Both the position numbers and the translations under genes were made by a program. 64,000 bases of DNA from Botryosphaeria dothidea (lineage: Eukaryota; Ascomycota; Dothideomycetes; Botryosphaeriales; Botryosphaeriaceae): NCBI GenBank assembly GCA_011503125.2, contig WWBZ02000033.1, positions 3,844,001 to 3,908,000 of the forward strand, read 5' to 3'. The notes beneath the pieces were generated by a model. It ran no database searches. It was not told where the DNA came from and saw nothing but the letters and a program-made list of their open reading frames with translations. Positions within the stretch are counted from its first letter, which is position 1, and every line of letters begins with the position of its first letter. Positions 18,327 to 31,671 of this stretch are shown here, piece by piece.

Positions 18327-21300
18327 TCTAGCTAGATAAAAAATTTTCTCGATATTACTAAGATAATCTTTTAAGATTATATTACTATCTACTAGAAGGT
18401 AGCTACTAAGGAGCTAGGCCTTAAGAATATTCTTAAAGAGGTCTAATAGATCTAAAAGATAGTTAACCGTATCTAAGCTACCTCTATATCTATATCTAAT
18501 ACTCGTAGCTAAGTATAAATTATAGCCTAAGTAGCCCCGAAGCCTCCTACCCTTCTAGCTACTACTAAACTTACTCTCTACTTTTTAGAGATAGTAAATA
18601 GATAAGAAATAGCTAAGCTCTTAAATAAGATAATTATTAGAAAGATCTAGGTAGAAAAAAGCTAGGCGTGTAAGAAAGTACTTACTACTAAGAAGCTCCC
18701 TAGTAGAGACGTTAGAATCTTTATATTAGATAAAGTAACTAGAATAGCCCTTCTCTAAGACTAGGAATAAACTATAGAACTAGGAAAAGAAGTTAGGTCT
18801 AACTAGTAGCTATACTTAGTACTAGTATATAACGTCTCTCGAGAAGGAATCGATACTATAAACCCCTAAGCTATCTAAACTATCTAGAAGTAGAACCTAT
18901 TTCTATATCTAGAACTACGTATTAGTAAGCTAGCCTAGCTAAAGAGGAAGCTCCTAGAAGAAAAAACTTACTCGGCTATTATCCTTAGTACTATAAACCC
19001 CGAAACCGCTAACTAGATTATTAATAAGAGGCTTATTATTAACTTTACTATCTATATAGCGTAGTACTATAACGTAGTCTTTATAGTAACCTAGTATTTT
19101 AAGTACTAGGCCTACGGATATATTACTAACTATTATAAAAAAAAGAAAAAGTACGGATAGTATAGTAAGGTATATAATACTAGGGACTACTCTAAGAAAA
19201 GTATATAGTACGTAAACTACTCTTAAAGATATATAGTCTAGAGTAACTCCTATCTAGCACGTAGAGCCTACTATACTAAGGCCGTCTAGGCCCGCCTAGT
19301 AGTACTAGAAAGATACCGGAAAGAACCTCTAATAACTAAAATATAGCCTTAAACTAACTAGTTAACCGTTAGACTAAGAAAGAGGATTAGGAAGAAGAAG
19401 CCGGTTAAGAGAGGACTAGGTAGGCTAAGAGACTTAAGCCGCCCCCCGCCTTCTAACTAAATAAGATTTACTAGACTTAATAGCTTATAACACGCCTTAG
19501 AGGAGCCCGCGGGAACTCCCTCTTTATAGCCTACACTACTAGCCCCCTCGTAGCCGGATCTAGAGATAGAAGAAAGTTAATATTAGATATAAGCTCTCTC
19601 TCTATTATATAGTATAACGTCTATAAGAGTAAGAATAGGGTAATACTCCCGCTCTTTAAGGAAGTAGACCTAAAGATCTACTATATTCTAGCTATCTAGG
19701 AACCTTAGAGGAACCCGAGGGTTAAGATAATAGTAAGATATTCTACCTACTATATAGTTTTTCCCTAGAAGAAAGTAGTAAGAACCTACTTCTTTATAAG
19801 TAAGGCTATTAGCCCCGACTCTTAATAAGTAATAGTCTATTTACTAGATCTTATTATACTATTTCTTATTACTAAGATATATATAATCTATATCTATAAC
19901 TACTATAATCCCCCGCTAGCCTCTTATACTAGTATAGCGCTAGAAACCCTATCTCTTCTACCGGAAGTTCTTAGAAAACTAAGAAAGTATATTCTTCTAA
20001 GAGACTTTAACCTCTACTATTCTATCTAGGAAGGTATAACCTTCCTAATATACTATACCCTAGTAGATAATCTAATTAAGATAGCTACTATAGCTAATCT
20101 TAACCTAGCCCTTCTAAAGAGTACTATTATTAGACGAGATAGTAGTAGCGAGAGTACTCTAGATCTTATCTTTATATTACGGTAGCTAGAGAAGAGAATT
20201 CTTAGCTATAGAGTTAGCTAGAAGCTCGAATTATCCTCTAACTATCTATCTATCCTTACTATACTTAATTTTTCTTCTACTTCCGTAGAACTACGCCTCC
20301 TAAGGCTCTAGTAGAAGAAAGTAGACTAGAAGAGAACTAATAATATACTCTAATTAAAGCTCGAATACCTTAAAGTAGCCCCTCTTAATACTAAAGTAGA
20401 CCTAGATTACTTTACTATACTACTCTAGAAGGCTATCTAAAGAATAATCTAGAAGACTATTCTAGTAGCGAGACCCTCGCTCTAGACCTTTATATAATAG
20501 ATAAAGGAGTATTTAGACCTAGTATACTAGGCTAGAGTAGCTAGAAGAAAGTAGACGGCTATAGGAAGAGAGGAGGACTAGATAGTATACTAAACTATTA
20601 CTAATAGTAAGAAGAGGTAGATTAGAAGAGATAGAATAAAAGTATAGCGTAGAATAGTAGCTAAGATTACTTTAGACCTATCTATACTCTAGAAGCTCTT
20701 AAAGTAGATAAGAATAAGAGTACTAGAACCTCTAGCCCTATCTTAGTTCTTACCCCTCTAGAGAGTAGATAAATAACTATATTATAATAACTAGTCTAAG
20801 GTAGAAATCCTTACTAACTAGTTCTTTCTACCTTCTAGGGCTATCGACCTCTTAGATTTAGATAGATATATATACCTAGTGCTAGTAGAGATTCCCTAAG
20901 ACTTTACTAAAGAGTAGGTCCTCTATACTATTAAGGAGCTTCCCCTAGATAAGATACTAAGCCTAGATAAGATTACTAATAGATTCCTAAAGTAATACGC
21001 TAAGATACTAAGGAGACTTCTTACTAGGCTCTTCTAGAAATACCTCGTACTTAGATACTATCTTAAGTAGTTTAAAAGCTCTATTACCGTAGTTCTTAGG
21101 AAACTATAGAGGAACGACTATACTAAAGCTAAGTTATTTAGGCTAATTACTTTACTTAATACGCTAGAGAAGCTACTTAAGAGAATTATAGTAGATAGAA
21201 TCTTCTAGGCTACTAAAGTATACGGCCTACTCTCTAATATATAGATAGGAGCTAGAAGAAATAGATCCGTAGTAGTAGCTCTTAACCTACTTATAGAATA

Positions 21301-23150
21301 GATCTATACTATCTAAGTATAAGACCTAGGGCTAGTAGCTTTAGTTCTTAGTCTAGATATCTCGGGAGTATATAACTACGTATCTTATAGAAGGCTTCTC
21401 TATAATATAAGAATAGTAAAACTCCTAGAATAGATAGAAAGATTTACCCGATTCTTTCTATAGGACCGTACTACTTAGCTATCCTTCGGAGACTTTACTA
21501 GTCTACTAATCTAGATCTTAACCGGGATTCCCTAGGGATTCTTACTATCGCCGATACTCTACCTATTTTTTACTTCTAATCTACTTATATAGCTACGTAG
21601 AGATAATACCTTCCTCCTTAGATTCGTCGATAATACTAATATCTTAACCTTTAGTAGATCTATAGAATAGAACTATAGGATACTAGAGAGAGTATATTAA
21701 ATTTACGAGTACTAGATAGCTACCTACGGGTTAGCTTTCTCGCCCGATAAGTATTATCTTATTTATTTTATAAGGAAACTAAGAAGATTTAATATAGTAG
21801 CAGGGATCCGTATCTCTAGATTTACTAAATACCTAGAGCCTATAATTAAGATTCTAGGAGTCTACGTAGATAATAAGCTTAGATAGAAATCCTATATTAG
21901 GGAAATAGGAGCTAAGGTAATTAAATAGTATATATCTCTCTCTAGACTCGCGGCGTCTACCTAGAGAGCCTTATTTACTAAAGCCCGTTATATCTATACG
22001 GCCGTAGTAAGGCTAGTTCTTACCTACGGCTATAGAGTATAGTATACCCTAGAGAGAATTCTAGGGTAGAGAAAAATAACTATCTAGCTACTAAAGAAGA
22101 TCTAAAACTAGTGCCTACGTACTATCTTAAGGGCGTATAAGTTAACTAGTATATAAACCTTAGAGTATAAGATAGAGATTCCCCTACTCTTACTATATCT
22201 AGACGAACTAGTACTAGCCTAGGCTATTAGAGCTAGAAATAGCCTAGTCGCGATAGTAGTAGAGGAAACTTACTAGAGTATTAAATAGATAGCTTAGGCT
22301 ACTCTAAGTACTAGAGGCGCTACTAGCTCTATTAGAAGAACTCTACTTAGAAAAAAGGTAAACTTACTCCTTAACTACTACTCCTCTACCTACTAGAGTC
22401 TTCTAGAACGAACGAAGCTACGTATAGTATATAGAAATAAGTAGAAGAAGAGATAGATAAAGTCTACTAGCTAGGGAAGATAAGATAAGCTAGTAGCCTA
22501 AAGTATATAGTAGAATCTAAAAATTAGATAAATCTATAGCGAACTATCTAAGCTATAGAGTATACTCGTTATTCTACTACGTATAGAGTATATTAGACTA
22601 GAGAACTTCCTCTTAAGGCGTAAGATGCTAGAGTACTCTAGTTCTACCTATCTATACGGCTAGTATAGATAAATTCTAAAGTATATTCTTCTCTTCTACC
22701 CCTACTTCTAATAGAGTAGGGTATAGATACTCTAAAGAATAGGAACTACGGACTACTACTCCCTCCTCTTAATAAAGTAGGGGATTAAAGTAGTAATAGA
22801 CTAGTTCTTACGCCTAGGGCTACTTAAGTAATTTAGCCTAGTAAGAAAACTAATATAAGAAGATAACTAGAAAGAGGAACTAGAAGAATAACTAGGACTA
22901 CTAGAACTACTAAGACCCGGATAACTATAAGAATAAGAACTAAAGAGATAGGTCTAGTAGGTAAATATAGGGCTACTATAGTAGCCGCTACTAGTAAGAA
23001 GAAAAAATAAGAACTAGTATAGAATAGCATGCCTAGAGAGAGAGAAAGGGTTTTTACTAGGCGAAAAGGTTTTCCCTCTCGTATAAAATAACTATAGATA
23101 GCTAGCCCCGTATAGACCCGTAAGAAAGCTATATCGGGAAGAAATAAATT
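18327..23150 (+). pseudogene. LINE A ORF1 and ORF2 remnants
   Basis: RIP has changed TGC/TGT to TAC/TAT, CAG to TAG and TGG to TAG throughout. Still readable on the plus strand: the ORF1 zinc knuckle with F-K near 19091-19130; an endonuclease box of the APE type at 19993-20022; the reverse transcriptase box F-V-D-D-T-N-I-L at 21626-21650; and a 3' region matching copies B, C and D. The enzymes would nick the target, reverse-transcribe the element RNA and bind it, but none can be made from this copy. Confidence 0.85.
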
Positions 23151-24389
23151 TATCTATACTTTCGTTAACTTTAAGAATAATATAATCTTTAAGCTTAAAG
23201 TCGAAGAGGACTTCTTTAAAGAAAATTAGAAGCTAATAATTCGCTATATCTACTCTCGCCTTATTAATTTAATTACTACTATAATACGCCCGTATATTAG
23301 TAGCTACTAGATAGCCCTAGATTTCTTAGAAAAGCTAGGAAAGATATATAGAATAGATATCGTAAAGAAAAAAGCTACTAATAATCTTATTCTTACTAGA
23401 TAAAGTAAGAAAGAGACGGTAGACTTCTACTACGCCCGCCTATATATACTTTAGTCCTTTACTAATCTAACTAAAGAAGAGAAGATCGATAAGATATAGA
23501 ATAGTATTTCTATTAGCTTAGCCCTCTTAGTAGCTACTCTTACCTTTATCTCTCTCGAATAGCTACTCGAAACTTTTTATAAGGCCGAATATCGTCGTTA
23601 AGAGATTAAGTCTATAAATATCCGTTCTAATAAAAGAATAAATAATAGTAATAATCCTAAAAGAAATCGTACTAAGCCTATCTATAACTAGAAACCTACT
23701 TAAGATAATCTTAGCCGCTAGAGTAGAACTAAAAGCGATAATATAGACTAAGATAGCTAATAGGGCCGTATATCTACTACTACTAAACTAAGAGACTAGA
23801 TTAGACTATAGTATAAGTCTAAGCTAAAACCCTTAAAGCTATTAGACGAAGAACGTCTCGTAATAACGAGGTAGAGACGCTGCCGTAGCTATAGAGGCTT
23901 AGACTACTTTATATCTAATACCTACTATTCTAATAATAACCGCGCTAGATTCGCGTATATTTAGAGTATTAAGGAACTTAACTCTAATAGCGAGTCGGAA
24001 AACTCCTAGTCCTAGAAGTAAGTCGTCTTCTAGAACTATAAGAGTAGAAGAAGCTAGATAAGTAGCTAGCTAGTCGTAGTTAGAAAGAGATAAAGGTATT
24101 AAACTTCGTAGTAGATAATCGCGCGTATAAAATTAAGAGAACTTATCTTATTATATATACTATAGTAGCTAGTAGTAATATACGTTCTCTTATCGATAAT
24201 AGAAGCTAAGCTAAGCTTATTAATACCTCCTTTATTCGCGCGTATAAAATAATAAAGATCTCTCTTATTAAACGGATTACTATAACTTTAGAAGACGGAA
24301 TATTCTTCTAATATATTATCTATACCTTCTTAGTCGATATTAATATTAGTTCTTATAAGAAATAACTTCTCTACTATATTACTAACCTA
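23151..24389 (+). pseudogene. gypsy-2 gag (3' part) and start of pol, RIP-mutated
   Basis: Gypsy-2 sequence between LINE A and LINE B; many in-frame TAG and TAA. It includes a stretch near 23840-23950 rich in R and in C-to-Y type codons that could be the nucleic-acid-binding end of Gag, and runs into the probable protease region. Limits are set by the two LINE target duplications. Confidence 0.55.
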
Positions 24390-27300
24390 AAAATATAACT
24401 ATACTAAAAAATCGACTCTAAGCTACGACGCCGGAAGAGGGCCCTAGGAACTCTTCTAGGCTTCGCGAGTCCTAAAATAGTACTTAAGATAACTATAGCC
24501 GCGAAGTAGTTAATATAGAGGATATAGAAAGAGGCGAATAGCCTTCCCTAGTAACTACCTCTACCTAGCCCTAATATACCCCTAAGAAACCGTAGAGTAC
24601 CTAGTATAGCGTAGAATACGTTAAGAGAGCCTTAAAAATAGTAGATACTCTTCTCTAAGCCCTATAAATATCCGCTAGCCTTCCTTTAGTCCTCTCTAGC
24701 TAGGTAAAAAATTTTCTCGATATTACTAAGATAATCTTCTAGAATTATATTACTATCTACTAGAAGGTAACTACTAAGAAGCTAGGCCTTAAGAATATTT
24801 TTAAAGAGGTCTAATAGGTCTAAAAGATAGTTAACCGTATCTAGACTACCTCTATATCTATACCTAATACTCGTAGCTAGGTATAAATTATAGCCTAAGT
24901 AGCTCCGAAGCCCTTTACCCCCCTAGCTACTACTAAACTTACCCTCTACTTCCTAGAGATAGTAAATAAATAAGAAATAGCTAAGCTCTTAAATAAGGTA
25001 ATTATTAAAAAGATCTAGGTAGAAAAAAGCTAGGCGTATAAGAAAGTACTTACTACTAAGAAGCTCCCTAGTAGAGACGTTAGAATCTTTATACCGAATA
25101 AAGTAACTAGAATAGCTCTTCTCTAGAACTAGAAATAGATTATAGAACTAAGAAAAGAAGTTAGGCCTAACTAGTAGCTATACTTAGTACTAGTATATAA
25201 CGTCCCTCGAGAAGAAATTAATACTATAGACCTCTAAGCTATCTAAACTATCTAGAAGTAGAATCTATCTCTATACCTAGAACTACGTATTAGTAAGCTA
25301 GCCTAGCTAAAGAGGAAGCTCCTAGAGAGGAAAACTTACTCGGCTATTATCCTTAGTACTATAAACCCCGAAACCGCTAACTAGATTATTAATAAGGGGC
25401 TTATTATTAACTTTACTATCTATATAGCGTAGTACTATAACGTAGCCTTTATAGTAACTTAGTATTTTAAGTACTAGGCCTACGGTTATATTACTAACTA
25501 TTATAAAAAGAAGGAAAAGTACGGATAGTATAGTAAGGTATATAATACTAGGAACTACTCTAAGGAAAGTATATAGTATATAAACTACTCTTAAAGGTAT
25601 ATAGCCTAGAGTAACTTCTACCTAGCACGTAGAGCCTACTATACTAAGGCCGCCTAGGCCCGCCTAGTAGTACTAGAAAGGCACCGGGAAGAACCCCTAA
25701 TAACTAAAATATAGCCTTAAACTAACTAGTTAACCGTTAGACTAAGAAAGAGAATTAGGGAGAAGAAGCCGGTTAAGAGGGAACTAGGTAGGCTAAGAGA
25801 CTTAAGCCGCCCCCCGCCTTCTAACTAAATAAGGTTTACCGGACTTAATAGCTTATAACACGCCTTAGAGAAGCCCGCGAGAACTCCCTCCTTATAGCCT
25901 ATACTACTAGCCCCCTCGTAGCCGGACCTAGAGATAGAAGGAAGTTAATATTAGATATAGGCTCTCTCTCTATTATATAGTATAACGTCTATAAGAGTAA
26001 GGATAGGGTAATACTCTCGCTCTTTAAGAAAGTAGATCTAAAGATCTACTATATCCTAGCTATCTAGGAACCTTAGAGGAACCCGAGGGTTAAGATAATA
26101 GTAAGATACCCTACCTACTATATAGTTTTTCCCTAGAAGAGAGTAGTAAAAACCTACTTCTTTATAAGCAAGGCTATTAGCCCCGACTCCTAGTAAGTAA
26201 TAGTCTATTTACTAGATCTTATTATACTTTCCCTTATTACTAGGATATATATAATCTATATCTATAACTACTATAATCCCCCGCTAGCCTCTTATACTAG
26301 TATAGCGCTAGAAACCCTATCTCTTCTACCGGAAGTTCTTAGAAAACTAGGGGAGTATATTCTCCTAGGGGACTTTAATCTCTACTATCCTATCTAGGGA
26401 GGTATAACCTCTCTAATATACTATATTCTAGTAGATAATCTAATTAAGATAGCTACTATAGCTAATCTTAATCTAGCCCTTCTAAGGGGTACTATTACTA
26501 GACGAGATAGTAGTAGCGAGAGTACTCTAGACCTTATTTTTATATTACGGTAGCTAGAGGAGAGAATTCTTAGCTATAGAGTTAGCTAGAAGCTCGAATT
26601 ATCCTCTAACTACCTACCTATCCTTACTATATTTAATTTTTCTTCTACCTCCGTAGAACTACGCCCCCTAAGACCCTAGTAGAAGAAAGTAGACTAGAAG
26701 AGAACTAATAATATACTCTAATTAAAGCTCGAATACCTTAAAGTAGCCCCTCTTAATACTAAAGTAGACCTAGATTACTTTACTATACTACTCTAGGAGG
26801 CTATCTAAAGAATAATCTAAGAGACTATTCTAGTAGCGAGACCCTCGCCCTAGGCCTCTATATAATAGATAAAGAAGTATTCGGACCTAGTATACTAGGC
26901 TAGAGTAGCTAGAAGAAAGTAGACGGCTATAGAGAGGGAGGAGGACTAGATAGTATACTAAACTATTACTAATAGTAAGAAGAGGTAGATTAGAAGAGAT
27001 AGAATAAAAGTATAGCGTAGAATAGTAGCTAAGATTACTTCGGACCTATCTATACTCTAGAAGCTCTTAAAGTAGGTAAGAATAAGGGCACTAGAACCTC
27101 TAGCCCTATCTTAGTTCCTACCCCTCTAGGAAGTAGATAAATAACTATATTACGATAACTAGTCTAAGGTAGAAATCCTTACTAACTAGTTCTTCCTACC
27201 TCCTAGGGCTACCGACCTCTTAGATCTAAATAGGTATATATACCTAGTACTAGTAGAGATTCTCTAAGACCTTACTAAAGAGTAGGTCCTCTATACTATT

Positions 27301-29533
27301 AAGAAGCTTCCTTTAGATAAGATACTAGGCCTAGATAAGATTACTAATAGGTTCCTAAAGTAATACGCTAAGATACTAAGGGGATCTCTTACTAGACTCT
27401 TCTAGAAATACCTCGTACTTAGATACTACCCTAGGTAGTTTAAAAGCTCTATTACCGTAGTTCTTAGGAAACTATAGAGGGACGACTATACTAAAGCTAA
27501 GTTATTTAGGCCGATTACTTTACTTAATACGCTAGAAAAGCTACTTAAGAGGATTATAGTAGATAGAATCTTCTAGGCTACTAAAGTATACGGCCTACTC
27601 CCTAATATATAGATAGAAGCTAGAAGAAATAGATCCGTAGTAGTAGCTCTTAACCTACTTATAGAATAGATCTATACTATCTAGATATAAGACCTAGAGC
27701 TAGTAGCTTTAGTCCTTAGCCTAGATATCTCGGGAGTATATAACTACGTATCTTATAGAAGGCTTCTCTATAATATAAGAATAGTAAAACTCCTAGAATA
27801 GATAGAAAGATTTACCCGATTCTTTCTATAGGACCGTACTACTTAGCTATCCTTCGGAGACTTTACTAGTCTACTAATCTAGATCTTAACCGGGATTCCC
27901 TAGGGATTCTTACTATCGCCGATACTCTACCTATTTTTTACTTCTAATCTACTTATATAGCTACGTAGAGGTAATACCTTCCTCCTTAGATTCGTCGATA
28001 ATACTAATATCTTAACCTTTAGTAGATCTATAGAATAGAACTATAGGATACTAGAGAGAGTATATTAAATTTACGAGTACTAGATAGCTACCTACGGGTT
28101 AGCTTTCTCGCCCGATAAGTATTATCTTATTTATTTTATAAGGAAACTAAGAAGATTTAATATAGTAGTAGGGATTCGTATCTCTAGATTTACTAAATAC
28201 CTAGAGCCTATAATTAAGATTCTAGGAGTCTACGTAGATAATAAGCTTAGATAGAAATCCTATATTAGAGAAATAGGAGCTAAGGTAATTAAATAGTATA
28301 TATCTCTCTCTAGACTCGCGGCGTCTACCTAGGGAGCCTTATTTACTAAAGCCCGTTATATCTATACGGCCGTAGTAAGGCTAGTTCTTACCTACGGCTA
28401 TAGAGTATAGTATACCCTAGAGAGAATTCTAGGGTAGAGAAAAATAACTATCTAGCTACTAAAGAAGATCTAAAACTAGTACCTACGTACTATCTTAAGG
28501 GCGTATAAGTTAACTAGTATATAAACCTTAGAGTATAAGATAGAGATTCCCCTACTCTTACTATACCTAGACGAACTAGTACTAGCCTAGGCTATTAGAG
28601 CTAGAAATAGCCTAGTCGCGATAGTAGTAGAGGAAACTTACTAGAGTATTAAATAGATAGCTCGGGCTACTCTAAGTACTAGAGGCGCTACTAGCTCTAC
28701 TAGAAGAACCCTACTTAGAAAAAAGATAAACTTACTTCTTAACTACTACCCCTCTATCTACTAGAGTCTTCCGAAGCGAACGAAGCTACGTATAGTATAT
28801 AGAAATAAGTAGAAGGAGAGATAGATAAAGTCTACTAGCTAGGGAAGATAAAATAAGCTAGTAGCCTAAAGTATATAGTAGAATCTAAAAATTAGATAAA
28901 TCTATAGCGAACTATCTAAGCTATAGAGTATACTCGCTACTCTACTACGTATAGAGTATATTAGACTAGAGGACTTCCTCTTAAGGCGTAAGGTGCTAGG
29001 GTACTCTAGTCCTACCTATCTATACGGCTAGTATAGATAAACCCTAAAGTATATCCTCCTCTTCTACTCCTACTTCTAATAGAATAGAATATAGATACTC
29101 TAAAGAGTAGGGACTACGGACTACTACTTCCTTCTCTTAATAAAGAAGGGAATTAAAGTAGTAATAGACTAGTTCTTACGCCTAGGGCTACTTAAGTAAT
29201 TTAGCCTAGTAAGAGAACTAATATAGGAAGATAACTAGGAAGAGGAACTAGGAGGATAACTAGAACTACTAGGACTACTAGGACCTAGATAACTACGAGG
29301 ATAAGAACTAAAGAGATAGGTCTAGTAGGTAAATATAGGGCTACTATAGTAGCCGCTACTAGTAAGAAGAAAAAATAAGAACTAGTATAGAATAGTATAC
29401 CTAGAGAGAGAGGAGGGGTTTTTACTAGGCGAAAAGGTTTTCCCTCTCGTATAAAATAACTATAGATAGCTAGCCCCGTATAGACCCGTAAGGGAGCTAT
29501 ATCGGGAAGAAATAAATTTATCTATCTATCTAT
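24390..29533 (+). mobile_element. LINE B: full-length Tad-like LINE, RIP-saturated
   Basis: Target duplication CTATATTACTAACCTA at 24374-24389 and 29534-29549. It is nearly the same as LINE A without the gypsy-1 insertion, so 24700 shows the empty site. Plus-strand remnants: mutated ORF1 start near 24394, zinc knuckle 25453-25490, endonuclease box near 26362-26390, F-V-D-D-T-N-I-L near 27990-28015, and a 3' tail of TATC repeats up to 29533. Differences from A are almost all transitions. Confidence 0.9.
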
Positions 29534-29549
29534 CTATATTACTAACCTA

Positions 29550-31658
29550 GGAGACTATCTACTAATCCTTAGAGACGGATAGTTACGTATTTATAACCCG
29601 TATATCGACTAGGATAAGCGGTTAGTTAAGTTTTATAAGCCTTAGTACTTTAAGGCTAGCTATCTTACTATAAAACCTTATACTAAATACGCTATTAGGT
29701 GCCGACCTAAATAGAAGATAGAGAAATCCTAACTAGATATTTAACTATATTCTATATCTATACTCTTCTACTTAGTATTACTTCCTAAATATAAAGAATA
29801 CTACTACACGCCTACGGAATCTACTATAAATACTAACGTAGCTATAACTAGAGAAGATAACTTTTAGAAGTTTATAAATAGAAAAAAAATATATAGACGA
29901 GAAGAACGCCTTACCCGGCTACCGAAGGAATACTACTAGATTAAAGAACTCTAAGATAAGATAGATACGGATATACTCCCTCCTTACTAGAAAGAAGACT
30001 ATAAAATTAAGCTTAAACCTAACTATAAACCTTCTTATATAAAAAGCTACCGTCTAATATCTTAATAAGAAAACGAAGCGGTTAAGAAATATATTAACGA
30101 ATATCTTAGAAAAGGGTTTATTCGCCCTAGCTCTTCGGACTATACTATATCTCTACTTATTATTAGAAAGCTAGAAGAAGAACTTAGGGTCTATATTAAC
30201 TATAGAGCCCTAAACGCTATTACTAAGAAGAACCGATACCTAATCCTATATATTAATAAAACTCTTACCTAGCTTAGTAAGGCTAAGATCTTTATAAAAC
30301 TTAACGTTATCTATATCTTTAACCGGATCCGAATTAAGGAAGGCTATAAGTACCTTACCGCTTTTAATACTCGCTTTAGTTAGTACGAATACCTAGTTAT
30401 ATCCTTTAGGCTCTATAATACGCTAGGTACCTTTTAGAGCTATATTAATAATTCTATACTCGAATACCTAGATAAGTTTTATATAGCGTACCTAGATAAC
30501 ATCCTTATCTATAGTAAAAAGGAGGATAAATACGCTAAAAATATTAATAAAGTCCTCTAACGACTAAAGGACCGTAGTCTCTAACTCGACCTTAATAAAT
30601 ACGAATTTAATATTAGATTAGTTAAGTACCTCGGCCTTATTATTAGTATAAACGGAATTAAAATAGACTTAGAAAAAGTCTCTACTATTATTAACTAGGA
30701 GGCACCGACGTTAATTAAGGGTGTATAAGCCTTCCTTAGCTTTATAAACTTCTACCGCCGCTTTATTAAGAACTTCTCCTATATAGTACGCCTCCTTACT
30801 AAGATAATAAAAGAAGAATAATTTATAACTAGGAATAGAAAACGTAAGATAAAATACTAAGAGTTTATATGGGATAATAAGAAATAAGCCGCCTTTAACT
30901 AACTATAAGCTATATTTACCTCCGTACCTATTCTTATATATTTCGACCCTAAAAAGGAAATATAGGTTAAAACGGATGTCTTAGACTTTATTAGTGTAGG
31001 TATTCTATCGTAGATACACGACGGAGTACTTAAACTAATTATATACTTTTCTAAGAAAATATCCTTAACTAAGTATAACTATATAATCTACGATAAAGAG
31101 CTACTTACTATTATTCGCTCCTTTAAGACTTAAGAACTAGAACTTATAAGTACTTCTATAGATAAGCCTATTAAGATACTTACGGATTATAAGAACCTAG
31201 AGTATTTTATAATAACTAAGTAGCTAACTAGCCGCCAAGCCCGCTAGGCTAAATTTCTATCCGCCTTTAACTTTATTATCTTCTACCGGCTAGGCAAATA
31301 AGAAGAGAAGCTAGACTCGCTTATAAGAAGAACGTAGGACTTACCGTAAGGAATTAACGATCTAAGAAAGTAATACCGGTTCTAATAACTACTTCGGGAC
31401 TTAAACCTAGAACCTAATATAAAGATCGCTATTAATTCTATTCTCTTTACTACTAATAATCTAGAGGAGAAGAAGTTAGACTCTTAAGAGCCGGAAGATA
31501 ACTAGATCTAGGAAACCTAGGAAGCCTAGGAAATCTAGGAAGCTAGATAAAAAGACCTCGATATACTTATTAGCGAAGCCTACGAGGAGAATAGAGTAAT
31601 CTAGGACCTCCGTAGAAGTATTAATACTAGAGATAGACGTATATTAAGCTACTTAATT
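29550..31658 (+). pseudogene. gypsy-2 pol: protease, reverse transcriptase and RNase H, RIP-mutated
   Basis: Between LINE B and LINE C. The reverse transcriptase active-site box reads A-Y-L-D-N-I-L-I-Y-S at about 30486-30515, where N stands for the catalytic D. An F-x-N-F-Y-R-x-F-I stretch near 30745-30770 and a T-D-x-x-D region near 30970-31000 mark the end of RT and the start of RNase H. Many TAG and TAA codons interrupt it. Confidence 0.8.
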
Positions 31659-31671
31659 AGGAAGGGCTATA

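Larger units (their letters stand above)
9979..23150 (+). mobile_element. LINE A: full-length Tad-like LINE, interrupted by gypsy-1
   Basis: Target duplication TATCTATACTTTCGT at 9964-9978 and 23151-23165. Its own sequence is 9979-10312 plus 18327-23150, about 5.1 kb. The start codon of ORF1 has become ATA: near 10009 the frame reads (M/I)-T-x-x-K-N, matching the unmutated ORF1 start of LINE E at 49013. The plus strand then shows a zinc knuckle with C to Y or stop changes (19091-19130), an endonuclease L-x-D-F-N-L-(H/Y)-(H/Y) box (19993-20022) and the reverse transcriptase box F-V-D-D-T-N-I-L (21626-21650). The tail is AAATTTATCTAT rather than poly(A). Confidence 0.9.

Noticed and set aside
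22833..23030. 65-codon minus-strand open frame in the 3' part of LINE A
   Set aside because: Hydrophobic run arising from RIP-biased sequence in the LINE 3' end; not open in copies B and D and without any motif.
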